Shown: positions 12,350-23,770, numbered from the stretch's first letter. The stretch: 64,000 nt of DNA from Isoetes taiwanensis (GCA_021234155.1 JAJEKV010000056.1:3083330-3147329), one strand, 5' to 3'. The notes: a model not told the origin generated them from the sequence alone. Numbers and translations are program-made.

Positions 12350-15217
12350 AGCATTTTTACATAATCTGCTGAAATATCACAAGCTTATGATACTTGGATG
12401 GGGCATATTGCCTTAGAAGATTTTGCTTTATAGTTTTGTACAGTGAAGTTGAGACCATGTTTTCCTTAATTGGAACCTAGGCAAGTTGAGCTTGACAAGG
12501 AACCTAGACTATGGAAAAGACAACATTGTACTTTACACTATATGTGGAAATAACAATGATGCACTTTACACAAAAGATGTGTAAGGGTACTATTGGGGAA
12601 TGGACTTTGTTGAAGGTTTTTCCCTTAAGGATTTTCGTGAAGGTTATTTTTCTTCTAAGATAATTGTGACCTAGATGTCATGGGCAAAAACAACATATTA
12701 CAAGATATTTACTCTAATATCCAGTTGGATTCCAGAACTTATATTTGACCTTTATGGTATTTGGAGCTGTAGCACCGAAATTAAAATATGGTAAATGTTT
12801 ATTTTCTCAAAAATAACTTTTAAATGGGTATTTTTGATATTCGATTCAATGTATTTTGGAAATTGATTTAGGGCATGGGCTTGGAAATCGATTTAGGGTT
12901 TGGTATGAGGCCAAGCGGCTACATGGCCGCATGCATGGCTACTGGCTACAAGAATCCATGTTCAAGGAGGCCAAAACTGGCACTCGGCATCCAGATTTGC
13001 ATCTGTTAGCATACTATGGTAGCACCAAATACAGAAGAAATGATATTCGGATCTATTGGTTGTAGCCGAATATGGCAGGGTTCTTGATATGCACTTGGCT
13101 GTATATGATCTGATAACACAGAAAATCGTTGAAGCCTCAGCGTAACTGCATGAGATTGGCATGTTGCACACTTTGACATCAGAGATGCATCGAAAATACC
13201 AAAGGCGATGGGCTCTTTTTTTTTATTTTTAGGGCTCAAAAAATACGCCCGGATATGCCGAGTATGGCACTATCTACTTGAGTTTGGCTTTAAACAGCTT
13301 TGTTAGGTTTCCATATCCAGTCTTGTTGGCCAAAGCACATATTCAGAGCATCATTGATGCTCTCGATATTTAAAGAGCCAAGATAACGGATGGCTAATGA
13401 CGGTTTTTGCAAGTGCACAGTTTTAAATGTTCACAGAGTTCTGCTGTAGATGGCATTGACAAAGGCTGTGAGCAGATGCCTTGAAGCATGGTGCATTACA
13501 AGATCAAAATATTCTGATATAGACTGGTCTGGCAGAGCCTCAAATCTGGCTTACCCAAATACAAACAAAATTTTGCTGGAGCTACTCAGTTTGGAAGATA
13601 AAGCGGATGTAGCACTACAAATGAATGATAAATCTGACGCTCGCATTTAAGCTTCAATATAAGGATGATCAGATTTCTTAGGTTAAGAGCTTGATACTCA
13701 TAGTGATTGTAAATCACATCCTCTTATAGAACGTGGTACAATGAGTTTTTATGGCATATCTGCATTAAACTTGAATAGAACGATGCTTCTATATAACTTA
13801 CTTTTTTGCTTATGACTCTAAATAGAATATGTTTGCTTATTTGCCTATGAATTGTTTATGACCAGTTCTTTAGGATGTTTATCATAATGCCAATTCGGCA
13901 ATATGATGTTCTTTAGCTGCTGAGTGCTGCTAAAGTATGGCTATGCCTCACTAAGGTCACTAAGGTCATGTGACTTTTTCTTAATATTTTGATACAGTGT
14001 TATAGCAAGAATGACAATTGCATAATGAATTTAAATGCAAGAATCCGATGTTTCTTACCTCAAGTTTTAGATTTGAGAAGAACTCCAAGTTATAATTCCA
14101 TTTCTCTTTCTTGTTAAATCTAACTCAGGGCAAAAGGATACAATTGGTGATCAGTGTTAAACTGAGAGACCCAATGTACCTTTTGGCCCTTGCATCGTTA
14201 CCGGGATTACTGCTAACGTTTGCATGATTGGCTGCAGGTACGGGTTCTTTCCTCCAATTGTGTTTCTTTTGCTGTTAGAGTTGGCTTTAGCGTGAAGGAT
14301 GTGGAATTTTTGAAAAGGACATGCACAAGGCCACTTGGAGTTTGTCCACTTGGAGTTTGGAACTGTCTATATATTGGAATATGGGCTGCAACAGTGGTGG
14401 CCTACATAAACAGAGTGATTCAAGTAACACAATTATTTTAGATAATTGATGCATTGACACATGTGGTATGGTCCTCTTGACTCAATTTATATATGTTTGG
14501 ATAGCTTAACAGTTGATAAGCTAAAGTCAAGTTCTGGGCAAAAATTTCAAACAATTGTACAGAGTTCCTAGTATATGAAATGGCACAGGATTCATATTGA
14601 TGACTGTAGCAGATGATTACTTCTTATTTCTTATGGTTTTAAGGAATAAATAATGGTCTTCAAATTACTTAGGCTTTGGGAGAAGATGTACTAGTCTAGA
14701 CTGGCTTGCTCAGTTTGGATATTAGAATGTTAATACTGCCAAGGGATTGACCGAGGCAGATGCTGGTCTAGCGTTTGCTAGTTCAGGCTGGGTTTTTTTT
14801 AGAAACTTCATTTCACTAGGGACACCTGGTGATGCATCTCTCCCTCTGCTTTAGGTGGTTTAGAAACTGCGTAGAATCCTGATATCTACTCTTTTGTGCA
14901 ACGATGAATCATTCATTCATTCTATGGCAATTTGCTACTGATATTTTTCAGGCTTCAAAGCAAAGTGACCTCCACGGGTCACAAAAGATGACCTTCGGCT
15001 GGAACTTCCTACTACAATTGCAGATTGCAAGCAACACAAAGGTATGCCTTAATACTATTCTTAAGACTATTTACATTCTGAAAGCAGGGCTAAGTAGTTA
15101 TAGGGTATGGCATTACCCCCGCTGTAATAGTGGGGTCTTGCCATCCCTATAATTACAGTTCTATAAACAAGGGGACATGTCATACTCTATGGAAGGTGGT
15201 AGGGTTTTTTTTATTAA
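12350..15217. repeat. Tandem unit 5 (about 2.87 kb)
   Basis: Full unit with open frames at 12856-13065, 13450-13650, 14220-14441 and 14904-15152. It shares with unit 1 the missing segment of about 330 bp and diagnostic variants (SDARI in block b, FLKRT and GVCPLGV in block c). Both units follow a copy of the A/B gene, so A+unit 1 and B+unit 5 are one larger duplicated block. Confidence 0.9.
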
Positions 15218-17662
15218 GCATTTTTACATAATCTGCTGAAATATCACAAGGTTATGATACTTGGATGGGGCATATTGCCTTAGAAGATTTTGCTTTATAG
15301 TTTTGCACAGTGAAGTTGAGACCATGTTTTCCTTAATTGGAACCTAGGCAAGTTGAGCTTGACAAGGAACCTATACTATGGAAAAGACAACATTGTACTT
15401 TACACTATATGTGGAAATAACAATGATGCACTTTACACAAAAGATGTGTAAGGGTCACCATTGGGGAATGGACTTTGTTGAAGGTTTTTCCCTTAAGGCT
15501 TTTCGTGAAGGTTATTTTTCTTCTAAGATAATTGTGACCTAGATGTCATGGGCAAAAACAACATATTACAAGATATTTACTCTAATATCCAGTTGGATTC
15601 CAGAACTTATATTTGACCTTTATGGTATTTGGAGCTGTAGCACCGAAATTAAAATATGGTAAATGTTTATTTTTTCAAAAATAACTTTTAAATGGGTATT
15701 TTTGATATTCGATTCAATGTATTTTGGAAATTGATTTAGGGCATGGGTTTGGAAATCGATTTAGGGTTTGGTATGAGGCAAAGCGGATACATGGCCGTAT
15801 GCATGGCTACTGGCTACAGGAATCCATGTTCAAGGAGGCCAAAACTGGCACTCAGCATCCAGATTTGCATCTGTTAGCATACTATGGTAGCACCAAATAC
15901 AGAAGAAATGATATTCGGATCTATTGGTTGTAGCCGAATATGGTAGGGTTCTTGATATGCACTTGGCTGTATATGATCTGATAACACAGAAAATCGTTGA
16001 AGCCTCAGCGTAACTGCATGAAATTGGCATGTTGCACACTTTGATATCAGAGATGCATCTAAAATACCAAGGCGTAGATGGGCTCTTCTGTTTTTATTTT
16101 TAGGGCTCAAAATACAGTTCCGGATATGCCTTGTGAATGCCGAGTATGGCACTATCTACTTGAGTTTGGCTTTAAACAGCTTTGTCAGGTTCCCATATCC
16201 AGTCTTGTTGGCCAAAGCACATATTCAGAGCATCATTGATGCTCTCGATATTTAAAGAGCCAAGATAACGGATGGCTAATGACGGTTTTTGCAAGTGCAC
16301 AGCTTTAAATGTTCACAGAGTTCTGCTGTAGATGGCATTGACAAAGGCTGTGAGCAGATGCCTTGAAGCATGGTGCATTACAAGATCAAAATATTCTGAT
16401 ATAGACCGATGCAGCGAGCCTCAAATCTGGCTTACTCAAATACAAACAAAATTTTGCTGGAGCTACTCAGTTTGGAAGATAAAGCGGATGTAGCACTACA
16501 AATGAATGATAAATCTGACGCTCGCATTCAGGTTTGAGCTTCAATATAAGGATGATCAGATTTCTTAGGTTAAGAGCTTGATACTCATAGTGATTGTAAA
16601 TCATATCCTCTAATAGAACATGGTACAATGAGTTTTTATGGCATATCTGAACGATGCTTCTACATAACTTACTTTTTTGCTTATGACTCTAAATAGAATA
16701 TGTTTGCTTATTTGCCTATGAATTGTTTATGACCAGTTCTTTAGGATGTTTATCATAATGCCAATTCGGCAATACGATGTTCTTTAGCTGCTGAGTGCTG
16801 CTAAAGTATGGCTATGCCTCACTAAGGTCACTAAGGTCATGTGACTTTTTCTTAATATCTTGATACAGTGTTATAGCAAGAATGACAGTTGCATAATGAA
16901 TTTAAATGCAAGAATCCGATGTTTCTTACCTCAAGTTTTAGATTTGAGAAGAACTCCAAGTTATAATTCCATTTCTCTTTCTTGTTAAATCTAACTCAGG
17001 GCAAAAGGATACAATTGGTGATCAGTGTTAAACTGAGAGACCCAATGTACCTTTTGGCCCTTGCATCGTTACCGGGATTACTGCTAACGTTTGCATGATT
17101 GGCTGCAGTGCGGTTCTTTTCCTCCAATTGTGTTTCTTTTGCTGTTAGAGTTGGCTTTAGCATGAAGGATGTGGAATTTTCGAAAAGGACATGCACAAGG
17201 CCACTTGGAGTTTGTCCACTTGGAGTTTGGAACTGTCTATATATTGGAATATGGGCTGCAACAATGGTGGCCTACATAAACAGAGTGATTCAAGTAACAC
17301 AATTATTTTAGATAATTGATGCATTGATACATGTGGTATGATCCTCTTGACTCAATTTATATATGTTTGGATAGCTTAACAGTTGATAAGCTAAAGTCAA
17401 GTTCTGGGCAAAAATTTCAAACAATTGTACAGAGTTCATAGTATATGAAATGGCACAGGATTCATATTGATGACTGTAGCAGATGATTACTTCTTATTTC
17501 TTATGGTTTTAAGGAATAAATAATGGTCTTCAAATTACTTAGGCTTTGGGAGAAGATGTACTAGTCTAGACTGGCTTGCTCAGTTTGGATATTAGAATGT
17601 TAATACTGCCAAGGGATTGACCGAGGCAGATGCTGGTCTAGCGTTTGCTAGTTCAGGCCGTG
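15218..17662. repeat. Tandem unit 6, truncated (about 2.44 kb)
   Basis: Starts normally (open frame 15724-15933) and ends inside the T-tract that follows GTTCAGGCCGTG. Block b is broken near 16405 (GACCGATGCAGCGAG replaces GACTGGTCTGGCAGAG). The T-tract is lengthened to about 19 T and leads directly into the 3' end of the H3-fusion gene on the minus strand. Confidence 0.85.
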
Positions 17663-17681
17663 TTTTTTTTTTTTTTTTTTT
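17663..17681 (-). other. Poly(A)-like tract at the 3' end of the H3-fusion gene
   Basis: A run of T on the plus strand equals poly(A) on the minus strand, just after AATAAATCATTTAAA. It sits about 120 bp past the stop codon and exactly at the edge of the tandem array. This fits retroposition of a polyadenylated transcript, or recombination between T-tracts. A second tract of the same kind is at 19297-19318. Confidence 0.5.
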
Positions 17682-17798
17682 AAATGATTTATTTATGCTG
17701 ACATCAGCATTTTCGTACATAATACAAGGACAAAAAAATGAAGATTTTTATTTAATATAACAAAAAAATATTTACAACGCAGACATTCTCAAAAATCA

Positions 17799-19064
17799 CT
17801 AAGGACGCTCTCCCCGAATCCTGTGGGCCAGGGCCAAATCCTTTGGCATTATAGTGACTCTCTTTGCGTGGATAGCGCAAAGATTTGCATCACCAAAAAG
17901 TGCCATCAAGTAGGCTTCTGCAGCCTCTTGAAGTGCTAGAATGGCAAAAGTTTGGAAGCGGAGGTCGGTTTTGAATTCTTGGGCTATCTCCCGAACCAAC
18001 CTTTGAAAAGGCAGCTTCCGTATCAGAAGTTGCGTGGTCTTCTGGAACTTACGGATCTCCCGTAAGGCCACGGTACTGGGTCTGAACCGGTGGGGCTTCC
18101 TCGGTGGAGCAGGGTTAGGAGTCGGGCCCCTTTGCCGTGGTATCGTCTTGCCCCCAACGACAGGATGGGGCCTGGAAGCATCCACCCGCTCCTGCCTCCG
18201 GCTGGAACTCGCGTTCTTCCCAATAGCTCCGACAGTCTTCAACTTCTCCTTGTACTGACTGCCGGACTTATGGGCTACGGCTTTTCTCCGGTGTTTAATG
18301 GGCGTCCTGTCCGTCTGGTTTGGCCCCTGCTCTGTCTCTGGTCCCCCATTACCCTGCTGGTCCAGTTGTTCTTGTCGGGCCTTCTCCTCTTTTTCCCTTT
18401 GGATTCTTTCCTGTTCCTCCCGGAACTCTCGAGCTCTCTGGAGGTCGGCTTCAACCTCAGCGTACCGTCGTTCCACAATGCGACGAAGGAGTTCAGTGTG
18501 GTATCAATTGGGTCTCTGGCTCATGTCAATCTGGATTGTCGTCAAATAATCCAGACTGATGTCAGGAATGTCTCCCCACATGAAGCTCTGGGAAGCTTCA
18601 TGCCACTCAAATGGGGGGAGCTCGATTGCCCTGCCATCAATGACGGCGACGCCATCTCCTAAATACCTATACTCCCGACCTCGAGCCACCGTATCGGCTC
18701 GCTCCACCTCCCTGCGGTCATCTTCCCTGGCCAGGTTTCGGATACGGTCGGCCTCTGTTCTTATGTCCTCCTCCTCAGTGTGTCCCTCACATTCGGGAGG
18801 GTAAAATTTAATCAACATCATGACCAGATCAGGTTGCTCGGCCATGGTGTAAGGAAGCTGTCGGAGATTCAACCTAACCAAGAACTGCTCCGAGTAATGA
18901 TATATTGGATAGGGTATCCTAGCGTCGTTAGCAAATATGTTTACCAACTCATCTAGAAGTATGTCAATCAAGGCAGGGTCGGTAGCCATGTGTTGTGCGA
19001 TTAAGGCATAAATCTGGGCTATGGTGAGGGTAGCGGGGTCCACGGTACTCTTTTTGGTGGCCAT
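17799..19064 (-). pseudogene. Histone H3-fold fusion protein, interrupted by one in-frame TGA
   Basis: The ATG at 19064 (MATKKSTVDPATL) opens about 185 codons of unrecognised alpha-helical sequence. These end at a TGA at 18504-18506, and the same frame stays open after it to 17799. Next come a Glu/Arg-rich coiled coil ([21 protein letters not shown]) and a basic linker. The last 96 residues (17802-18089) are an H3 core: [63 protein letters not shown] and RIRGERP. Loop 1 is of normal H3 length, so the core is H3-like rather than CENH3-like. Normal H3 has about 136 residues; this frame has about 420. The single TGA could be a nonsense mutation, a readthrough site or a sequence error. The gene sits between a poly(A)-like tract and an LTR leader. 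The H3 call is sure; the role is unknown. Confidence 0.85.
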
Positions 19065-19735
19065 AACTATGGCGCTGAGGTCTAAGGCGGCAGGCAGTGA
19101 GGCGCTTGCGGTTAGGAAGACGATAGGGGAGGCGCTAGGGGTAGAGGAGGCGGTAGGGAAAAAAAAAACCAAGGTGAAAGGGCAAGGTCGGGTCCGATAG
19201 CTATGGCGGGCGTCAGACCTAGCGGGCGGAGGCGCTATAAAACAAGGAAGGGGTAAAACGTTAACGGCCGCCTAACCCTTAAATTTCAAAAGTTTGCTTT
19301 TTTTTTTTTTTTTTTTTTAAATATTTATACTGCGGAAATATGCGCGAATATACGGTCGGGCGCCGACAGCATTATACGCGTTCCTACCACGACTGCAAGT
19401 CGATGAAAAGCAAGCGGTGCCCGGGTTGACTTTCGGGGCCCCTCCTTGACCTTTTTCTGCCTGCTGATGACCCTCCTAGGGTATTTGGAGTATGCCCGAC
19501 CCATTGGAACCACTTTCGCCTTCATCTGAGCTACCCACAAGGAGTTATGGCCCTTCCAACTCGGGTCCTCCAGTCGCCCTAAACTTCTTAGAAAATTTTC
19601 AATCTATTACATCAACCTAGCACAAAACCAAACAGCAAGGAGCTAAACAATCACACTAGCTTAAGCTCTCACCTAACTACCGAACTAACGAGTTAGGGTT
19701 TGGTCAGTGCTATGATTTCGAGTAACCGAAATCAC
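19065..19735 (-). other. Leader region between LTR primer site and H3-fusion gene
   Basis: About 670 bp without a convincing gene. It contains a second A-tract on the minus strand (19297-19318), flanked by AAATATTTATACTGCGG. That flank resembles the flank of the 17663 tract (AAATGATTTATTTATGCTG), as if two related polyadenylated 3' ends lay in tandem. The stretch next to the primer site is the expected position of an LTR-element leader. Confidence 0.4.
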
Positions 19736-19748
19736 GGCTCTGATACCA
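19736..19748 (-). other. Primer-binding site, initiator tRNA-Met type
   Basis: On the minus strand this reads TGGTATCAGAGCC, the usual plant retrotransposon primer site complementary to the 3' end of initiator tRNA-Met. The LTR end GGGAGCGTCACA lies one base upstream of it. It fixes the element's direction as minus strand, with the internal region towards the H3-fusion gene. Confidence 0.8.
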
Positions 19749-19749
19749 C

Positions 19750-21130
19750 TGTGACGCTCCCAGAACATATACGACACTCGGACGTATACATACGGGACTT
19801 TCCCCCCCATGGCAACCAACTCGCCACGAGCAGGGCCCTCCGTCTAACTTGGGCCATCTATAAAAAGATGCTCGAGTGAAGGACACAGAGGGGTCATTCG
19901 GCCCACGCCTTCAATGGGGCTCCTATGTCGCGGAAACATGAATACAATGTTAGCACACAGCATAATCATATTATAAAATACCACCACGAGGGGTGGCACA
20001 TCCATCCAAGTGACAACAACAAAGAATATGCATTTATCACTAGGGAAAACACCCCAAACCCATGGTTCTACCCCGGCTCAGACTCCAGTGAGGACCGACT
20101 GACGGCAAGGTCTCAAGAGATCAGCAGACCGAATCTTGACATGGCGTTGGCTGGCATAGAACATCGGCTAGGGTTGTCCACTCCATCCGCCCCTCTTGTG
20201 CACACTTTGCAGATGAGTTGAATCATGCTATGGCGTCACTATAGCCTTCCAGAGACGCAGACTCAAGGTATCACCCTTCGAGCCTACTCCACGGTTCATG
20301 ACGCCCCAGTCCGACGAGGCAGGTCAGGGAAGTGTCCCCTTCCAGGATCACAGTGGTTCCATGGGTGAGCTAGAGAATACGTGCCGCATCAGCGACCCCC
20401 GCATCCATACCCGACTTACTCACCCTAAATCTACTCAAAGTACAGGGTACCCCATACGGGTCACACCTCTGCACCCAGGGAGTGTCAGACCCATACCCGG
20501 CCCTCTACGTGACCGGCTATCAGGCCTAGCCCACTGTAGGAGTCCCAGGAGCCTTGTATGTTCGTGCAAGACCCCACCCCCACTTCACCACTGCGTCCCT
20601 TCTCTGGTGCTAAGCAATTCCATAGCATCCACGACTCGGTGGTCCCTTGTGCACAGGCCGCACTGGAATTAAAGGAGCTACTAGGAGCATACTAAAGCAT
20701 ATGGCACAGAGGTCTCTACCCCCCTGTAATCCCTGCTTTAGGGAAGTTTAACAGAGCTACTTTCATAAACACATCCATCCATCCATAATAACATAATCCA
20801 TAATCAAAATGTAAATCCTAATTATCAAAGAAGGGTTAATCCTAAGTAAGAACAACCAGAGAAGACTCAAAGAACTTAACTGAAGCGCTAGCCTTAGAGA
20901 TATCAACTAGATTATCTACTAACCTGAGTTTCGACTCGATCCATTGTCATGAGGTGCCTCCATCTCTCAGAATCTGGGTGTTCAGCAACAGTTCTAGGAA
21001 CTTGGGCACTCAGCTGCTCCTTCTCCTGGGTCGATTTTGGGTGAGATGGGGGTAGTGATCCACCTTGATGGCCCAAATTAGCATTCCCATGCTGGCCAAT
21101 CGAGTTTGGCCAGATGGCGCCTTCCCAAGT
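19750..21130 (-). mobile_element. LTR (5' copy, minus strand) of an LTR retroelement; outer edge uncertain
   Basis: The inner edge is TGTGACGCTCCCAGAAC on the plus strand, next to the primer-binding site, which is a classical LTR end. The outer boundary is placed roughly where AT-rich sequence of different character begins (after 21120) and could be wrong by 200 bp. No matching second LTR exists in the window. The element is therefore incomplete, or its 3' part was replaced by the H3-fusion segment and the tandem array. Confidence 0.6.
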
Positions 21131-21505
21131 AATTAATTAACTTAATTAAACCACTTAGATATTAATTCCTTAATTATAGGTTATTATCCTTAATAATTAA
21201 ATTAGCATAGCTAATTTAATCCCTTTTAGGTCAACCCCCTAGGTTACGATACCCCATGGTGGCGTACCTTTACTGGGTGACGTGTCAGTATATTTATACG
21301 TATACCGTATAAATACTTGGAACGTCGCAATAGATGCCTATTTAAAGAGAAACCAGGTATATATGCTATATACATACATTATATTTACATGTGTATTTTG
21401 TACATTATGCTCGTATATATAACCAATAATGCTGCTACAATTCATGTCAATAATTTTGTTCGATATAAGTACAGCTCCATTCAATGCAGAAGGCATCCAT
21501 TTGCT

Positions 21506-21790
21506 ATGTCTCGGCCTGGTTATTCTTATTACAGGGGGTCTACCTTGCCTCCTCGTCCCGAAGATATAGACTTCATTACTTGCACTATGACATATAATGA
21601 TCTTTATAGATGTTCTCAGAGGGGTATCCCCCTTGATCCCTGGCTGGAAGGAGTAGCAGAGGGTCGAAATCGTTCTTCCAACGGGTTTTATCGTGTTGTT
21701 ATCCACCTTTGGTGGGTTCCAGAGCGTCGCATCTATGAGATTAATCGCATCACTCAACTACCTGCTCATGATGATCCCGATTGCAAATGA
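21506..21790 (+). CDS. Small hypothetical protein (94 aa)
   Basis: The frame MSRPGYSYYRGSTLPP to DDPDCK runs from the ATG at 21506. A longer start at 21317 would add low-complexity Ile/Tyr-rich residues, so I prefer the internal ATG. A TATA-like TATAAATAC lies at 21309-21317 within a palindromic stretch. The protein is Arg/Tyr/Trp-rich with no signal peptide or known motif. It is the only plus-strand candidate in the H3-like cluster and ends about 180 bp before palindrome array 1. It may be a chance ORF. Confidence 0.3.
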   Translation: MSRPGYSYYRGSTLPPRPEDIDFITCTMTYNDLYRCSQRGIPLDPWLEGVAEGRNRSSNGFYRVVIHLWWVPERRIYEINRITQLPAHDDPDCK

Positions 21791-21967
21791 ACTTCTGCAT
21801 TCATGTATGCTATGCCTCTTATATGAGTTCTAAATTCTGTTACTAGAATATTTCAGACATTCGCTAAGTATGTAACTATAAGTGATACATGTGATCCATC
21901 TATTTACCGCACATTTTCAATTTGAAAAGCTCTTGGAAAGCTCTTACCGCACATGTAGAACAGTCTG

Positions 21968-22160
21968 TCTCGCACCGTAGTCATGGTGCGAAATTGTGCC
22001 CCCCAAAAACTTTGGAATTACTATTTTCGCACTGTGGCGACGGTGTGAAATAGACCTTCCCACAGAATGTGGAATAGTCATTTTCGCACCGTGGCGACGG
22101 TGCGAAATAGACCTTCCCACAAAATGTGGAATAGTCATTTTCGCACCGTGGCCACGGTCA
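21968..22160. repeat. Palindrome array 1 (4 units, 57-bp period)
   Basis: Four copies of TTTCGCACCGT-GGC/AGT-ACGGTGCGAAA-type palindromes, with the TCGC start at 21970, 22027, 22084 and 22141, exactly 57 bp apart. The last copy is only half intact (GGCCACGGTCAA). The spacers contain a second inverted repeat (TTCCCACA..TGTGGAA). The array lies about 130 bp beyond the stop of the minus-strand DUF8039/H3-like gene. Confidence 0.9.
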
Positions 22161-22290
22161 ACACTAGTAGATAAATACACAGCCGCAATAAATAGAATAG
22201 CAAATAATTACAGATAAATATAAAACACTCATAACGATAAATATTAAAACACTCATATATTAACAACAAAAAAAGGGTTACAAAAGGATG

Positions 22291-23692
22291 CTAAGGGGGG
22301 CATCCACGGAAGTATCTAGCTAAGGCATAGTCCCTGTCCTGCACAGTAACACATCCTTTTTTTCACACAACAGCGGACACTGTCCTCAAAGAAGCTAATT
22401 AGATGAGCCTCCGCTGCCTCTTGCAGTATGTCCAAGGCCTCTGCTTGGATTCTATTCACCTCCTCCTCCACCATCGGGACGAAGTCTGGTGCTCTGTCCC
22501 TCCTCCTCCTCCTTGATTCCTTCCTTCTGTCAATAATGGCCTGCATCTCGTACCATTCTAGCGAAGGCAAGCTTGGGAATCAGAGGCTGGGTGCGTGCTT
22601 GCCAGTACCTAATCTCCCTCAAAGCCTGAGTGCCAGGAGGAGCACCCTTTATCTTCTCAAGGCCATCATATCTAATACTAGGCTCCCCTTCCTTCGGCTT
22701 CCGCTTATTCCCAAGCTTATATGTCTCCTTGGCTGCATCTCTCTCAGCTTGTCTCCAACTAGGAACAAGCTTAGGAGGCTTTGCCGGGTCAGATTTCTTC
22801 GGCGTAAATTTCTGCTTACGCCGGGGAATGGGCTTTTTAGTACCTGCTCCACTGGAACTGGCCTGCCCGTGATCAACCTGATCCTGCTGAGCATGCTGGT
22901 CCTGCTGATGCTGATCGTGCTGGTCCTTCTGATCTTCTGGTCCGTCTGATCCTGCTGATCATGCTGGACCAGCTGATGCTGGTCATGCTGCACTTCCATA
23001 ATATGTTGTTGCCCTTGCACTTGTTCCTCCCCCTCACCACTGCCAAACATGGAATGCAGTGGTGGTCCCAACGTCATAGACGAGGGGTTTACCTGATTCA
23101 GCAACCACTGGGTACCATGGCCCTGGTCAACCTGCCACAGCATCTGGCCGTGTGTAGAAGGCCCCCCCTGTGGTTTCAGCACGTAATCGATCTCATTACA
23201 CAAGAACTGGAATGGTCGTGCCTCCGTGCCGGACATGGATGTCATCAACCTGGGCCACACGACGTATGACCCGACGGCTTCCTCTATTGTCTCCGCTCCA
23301 GGGGTGGGGAAGGGCAGACTGGCTGTTGGATCCAGAGCTACAATACAGTCGTCTGGAACTGGAATATTGTGGCAGACAGTGGCGTCACGGAAAACTCCTT
23401 CCCCAACAACATTACCGGCGCTCAGCAAGGAGACCCGAGTAGGAATCACGTTCGGGTTTTTGAAATATTCGTCCACACTATTATTAATAGTGTGGATGAC
23501 ATTTCCAAGGCTTTGCCCGAACCCTTCTGGAAGGACATTCTCATCTACGTCCATCTGCTGGCTTGTGATCGGAATAACTGTCTCGGTCTCTGTGATGGTA
23601 ATAGCGCTGCTAGTAATGACCTCCTCAACATTCTGGCGCTGGTCAAGCGCCTCATTTTGTGGGATTTCAGGGCTAGCGCCTTCCATGGACAT
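22291..23692 (-). pseudogene. DUF8039-like domain fused to a CENH3/H3-like histone fold, with frameshifts
   Basis: ATG at 23692 (or 23686). Residues about 90-165 match a domain I know from plant En/Spm-type transposon and Ulp1-like proteins (recalled as DUF8039): PDDCIVALDP, then TIEEAVGSYVVWPRL. A Gln/Asp/His-rich stretch and a basic linker follow in the next frame. Then comes an H3 alpha-N/alpha-1 region (GTQALREIRYWQ, PLIPKLAFARMVRDA). After another frame change come alpha-2 (AEALDILQEAAEAHLISFFED) and, past an A7 run, the tail VTVQDRDYALARYFRG, ending at the TAG at 22291. LIP in alpha-N and NR.xAEAL resemble plant CENH3 more than H3, and the loop-1 region is longer. About three frame breaks make it a pseudogene unless unrecognised introns exist. 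It lies between palindrome arrays 1 and 2. Confidence 0.75.
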
Positions 23693-23770
23693 GAGCGGAT
23701 TTTAGCACGGGAAAGAAATTCAAATAAGCAATATTGTCTGTACCGATCCCATAAACCCCTAGACTAAAAA

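Noticed and set aside
1776-16152. Recurring minus-strand frames such as MCNMPISCSYAEAS in every tandem unit
   Set aside because: They overlap the plus-strand frames of the unit, have no splice or start context, and recur only because the DNA is tandemly repeated.
18090-18662. 190-codon plus-strand frame opposite the H3-fusion gene
   Set aside because: It is the shadow of a GC-rich coding stretch on the other strand and has no motif; the H3 match fixes the minus strand as coding.
22158-22168. CACTAGTAG next to array 1 as a CACTA transposon end
   Set aside because: No matching inverted end or 3-bp duplication was found, and the array would lie outside such an element.
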